DNA of 8,284 nucleotides from Bacteroidia bacterium (GTDB lineage: Bacteria > Bacteroidota > Bacteroidia > B-17B0 > Aurantibacillaceae): contig JACMLS010000616.1 in NCBI GenBank assembly GCA_014379485.1, positions 1 through 8,284 on the forward strand, given 5' to 3'. Shown one piece after another: positions 7,325 to 8,284 of the stretch. The notes beneath the pieces were generated by a model. The model searched no databases and was not told where the DNA came from. It was given only the letters and a program-made list of their open reading frames with translations. The translations under genes and the position numbers were made by a program. Within the stretch, counting starts at the first letter, position 1; each line of letters begins with the position of its first letter.

Positions 7325-8284
7325 AAAACAAGTTTGTAATGATAATTGTTTTTCTTTTTTTGCTTCCTTCGTTAAATGCGCAGAACCATTGGAAAAATAA
7401 GACAGGCTTTATTCTGGAATTCGGAAACGTACCTGCATGGGCCGGAATTGTAGACCTGGCGCCTGCCGGAAAAAAACCCGTTTATGTTTTTGATGATAAT
7501 ATTTACAAAGGGCATTCTAATTTTGTTTTACGTTTTTTAAAAAGAAAAGTAACCTTCGCTGCATTTAAAGACCTTGTAAAATATCCGGCCACACGACAGT
7601 ACATTCCTTTTAATTTATACGATCTCAGAAAAAAAGATTTTTCGTACAACAATGAAAAATACAGCTGGGCGTTAAAAATGTGCGATTACCGCTTACAGGA
7701 TAATTCCGAAGAAATGATAAAACTTGTTTCTGAAACATACACTCACATAAAAAATTACTTAGAGAGCATTGATTCTGCCTGCGGAAAAGGAATTATTCTG
7801 CTCAGTAATTCAGAAACTGCAACACCCAACATAAGCAGCCTCGAAGGAATAAAAAAATTGGGCCTGCCGGTTTGCCAGCTGAAAGAATTCAACACATTAA
7901 TAAAATACAACCCAAAAACAAACCAGGTTTTAAATCCCGGAACAATAAACGGCATTATTCATTATTTAAACGCGGGCGAAGAAGATGATGCGGTGAATGA
8001 CGGCAACGCTATTTATGTGTTCGAAAAAACACCCGAACGGGTTCCGCTTGCAAAAGGCTTTATTACTTTACAACCGCAAACATTTCTATCGCACATTAAC
8101 CTGCTTGCCATTAATCGTAAAACCCCAAATGTAAGTGTGAGCGATAATGATCTTGTGGCACAACTAAAAACGCTGAACGGAAAACCTGTAAAACTCAGTT
8201 GCGATAAAGAAAAAAATTCTGTTGAAATAGAAAATGCCGAGCTCAGTTCTGTTACTTCTTTACTGAATACCGTAAGAAAAAGAA
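7321..8284 (+). CDS. Exported PEP/pyruvate-binding-type protein with phosphohistidine swivel domain (partial)
   Basis: The frame is open to the window end (321 full codons), so the C-terminus is missing. Residues 1-20 are a signal peptide (MKNKF, hydrophobic core, S-L-N-A before Q21), which fixes the start. Residues about 25-235 are an N-terminal region I know only loosely, from secreted proteins annotated as PEP/pyruvate-binding (V-Y-V-F-D-D-N-x-Y-K-G-H at 54-65, R-Q-Y-I-P at 92-96). Residues about 230-300 match the swivel domain of PEP synthase/PPDK-like enzymes: I-Y-V-F-E-K, then K-G-F-I-T-L, then T-F-L-S-H-I-N-L-L-A with H258 as the predicted phosphorylated histidine, then T-P-N and L-N-G-K-P-V. 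A swivel domain ahead of the missing end matches the order in glucan water dikinases, so an ATP-grasp (PPDK_N) domain is predicted to follow. Substrate is unknown; H258 could also be vestigial. Translationally coupled to the GT-C-like gene. Confidence 0.8.
   Translation, partial: MKNKFVMIIVFLFLLPSLNAQNHWKNKTGFILEFGNVPAWAGIVDLAPAGKKPVYVFDDNIYKGHSNFVLRFLKRKVTFAAFKDLVKYPATRQYIPFNLYDLRKKDFSYNNEKYSWALKMCDYRLQDNSEEMIKLVSETYTHIKNYLESIDSACGKGIILLSNSETATPNISSLEGIKKLGLPVCQLKEFNTLIKYNPKTNQVLNPGTINGIIHYLNAGEEDDAVNDGNAIYVFEKTPERVPLAKGFITLQPQTFLSHINLLAINRKTPNVSVSDNDLVAQLKTLNGKPVKLSCDKEKNSVEIENAELSSVTSLLNTVRKR

Noticed and set aside
7755..7955. A 66-codon minus-strand open frame
   Set aside because: It is antisense to the exported swivel-domain gene and has no supporting start signal or motif.

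Overview
The window looks like a piece of a Bacteroidota chromosome (or a metagenomic contig from that phylum). It is A/T-rich, the genes start without clear Shine-Dalgarno sequences, the secreted proteins have signal peptides ending in a typical N-A-Q junction, and one of them carries a C-terminal type IX secretion (T9SS) sorting domain, a system restricted to this phylum. I cannot place it below phylum level.

Layout. The left 4.5 kb is a single very long minus-strand reading frame that starts at 4530 and is still open at base 1. It encodes at least 1510 residues of an exported protein with an N-terminal field of WG-type repeats and a C-terminal region that looks like a BNR/two-component-regulator-type beta-propeller. 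A 167-base A/T-rich divergent intergenic region (4531-4697) holds weak candidate promoters for both sides. To the right is a tight plus-strand operon of three genes. The first (4698-5306) encodes a small T9SS-exported protein with a fibronectin-III-like fold. The second (5309-7324) encodes a polytopic membrane protein with C-terminal TPRs that resembles the TMTC/PMT branch of GT-C glycosyltransferases. The third (7321-8284, cut by the window end) encodes a signal-peptide-bearing protein with a phosphohistidine swivel motif like those of PEP-utilising enzymes. The gaps are 2 bases and a 4-base ATGA overlap, so co-transcription and translational coupling are likely.

How they may work together. 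All four products are predicted to act at or beyond the inner membrane: two exported proteins, one GT-C-like membrane protein whose active loop would face the periplasm, and one exported PEP-synthase-like protein. The set suggests a cell-envelope function, but no substrate can be read from the sequence. The most unusual points are the exported swivel-domain protein with the domain order seen in glucan water dikinases, its coupling to a TMTC-like protein, and the giant exported WG-repeat/propeller hybrid next door. No RNA gene, insertion sequence, CRISPR array or convincing terminator was seen.
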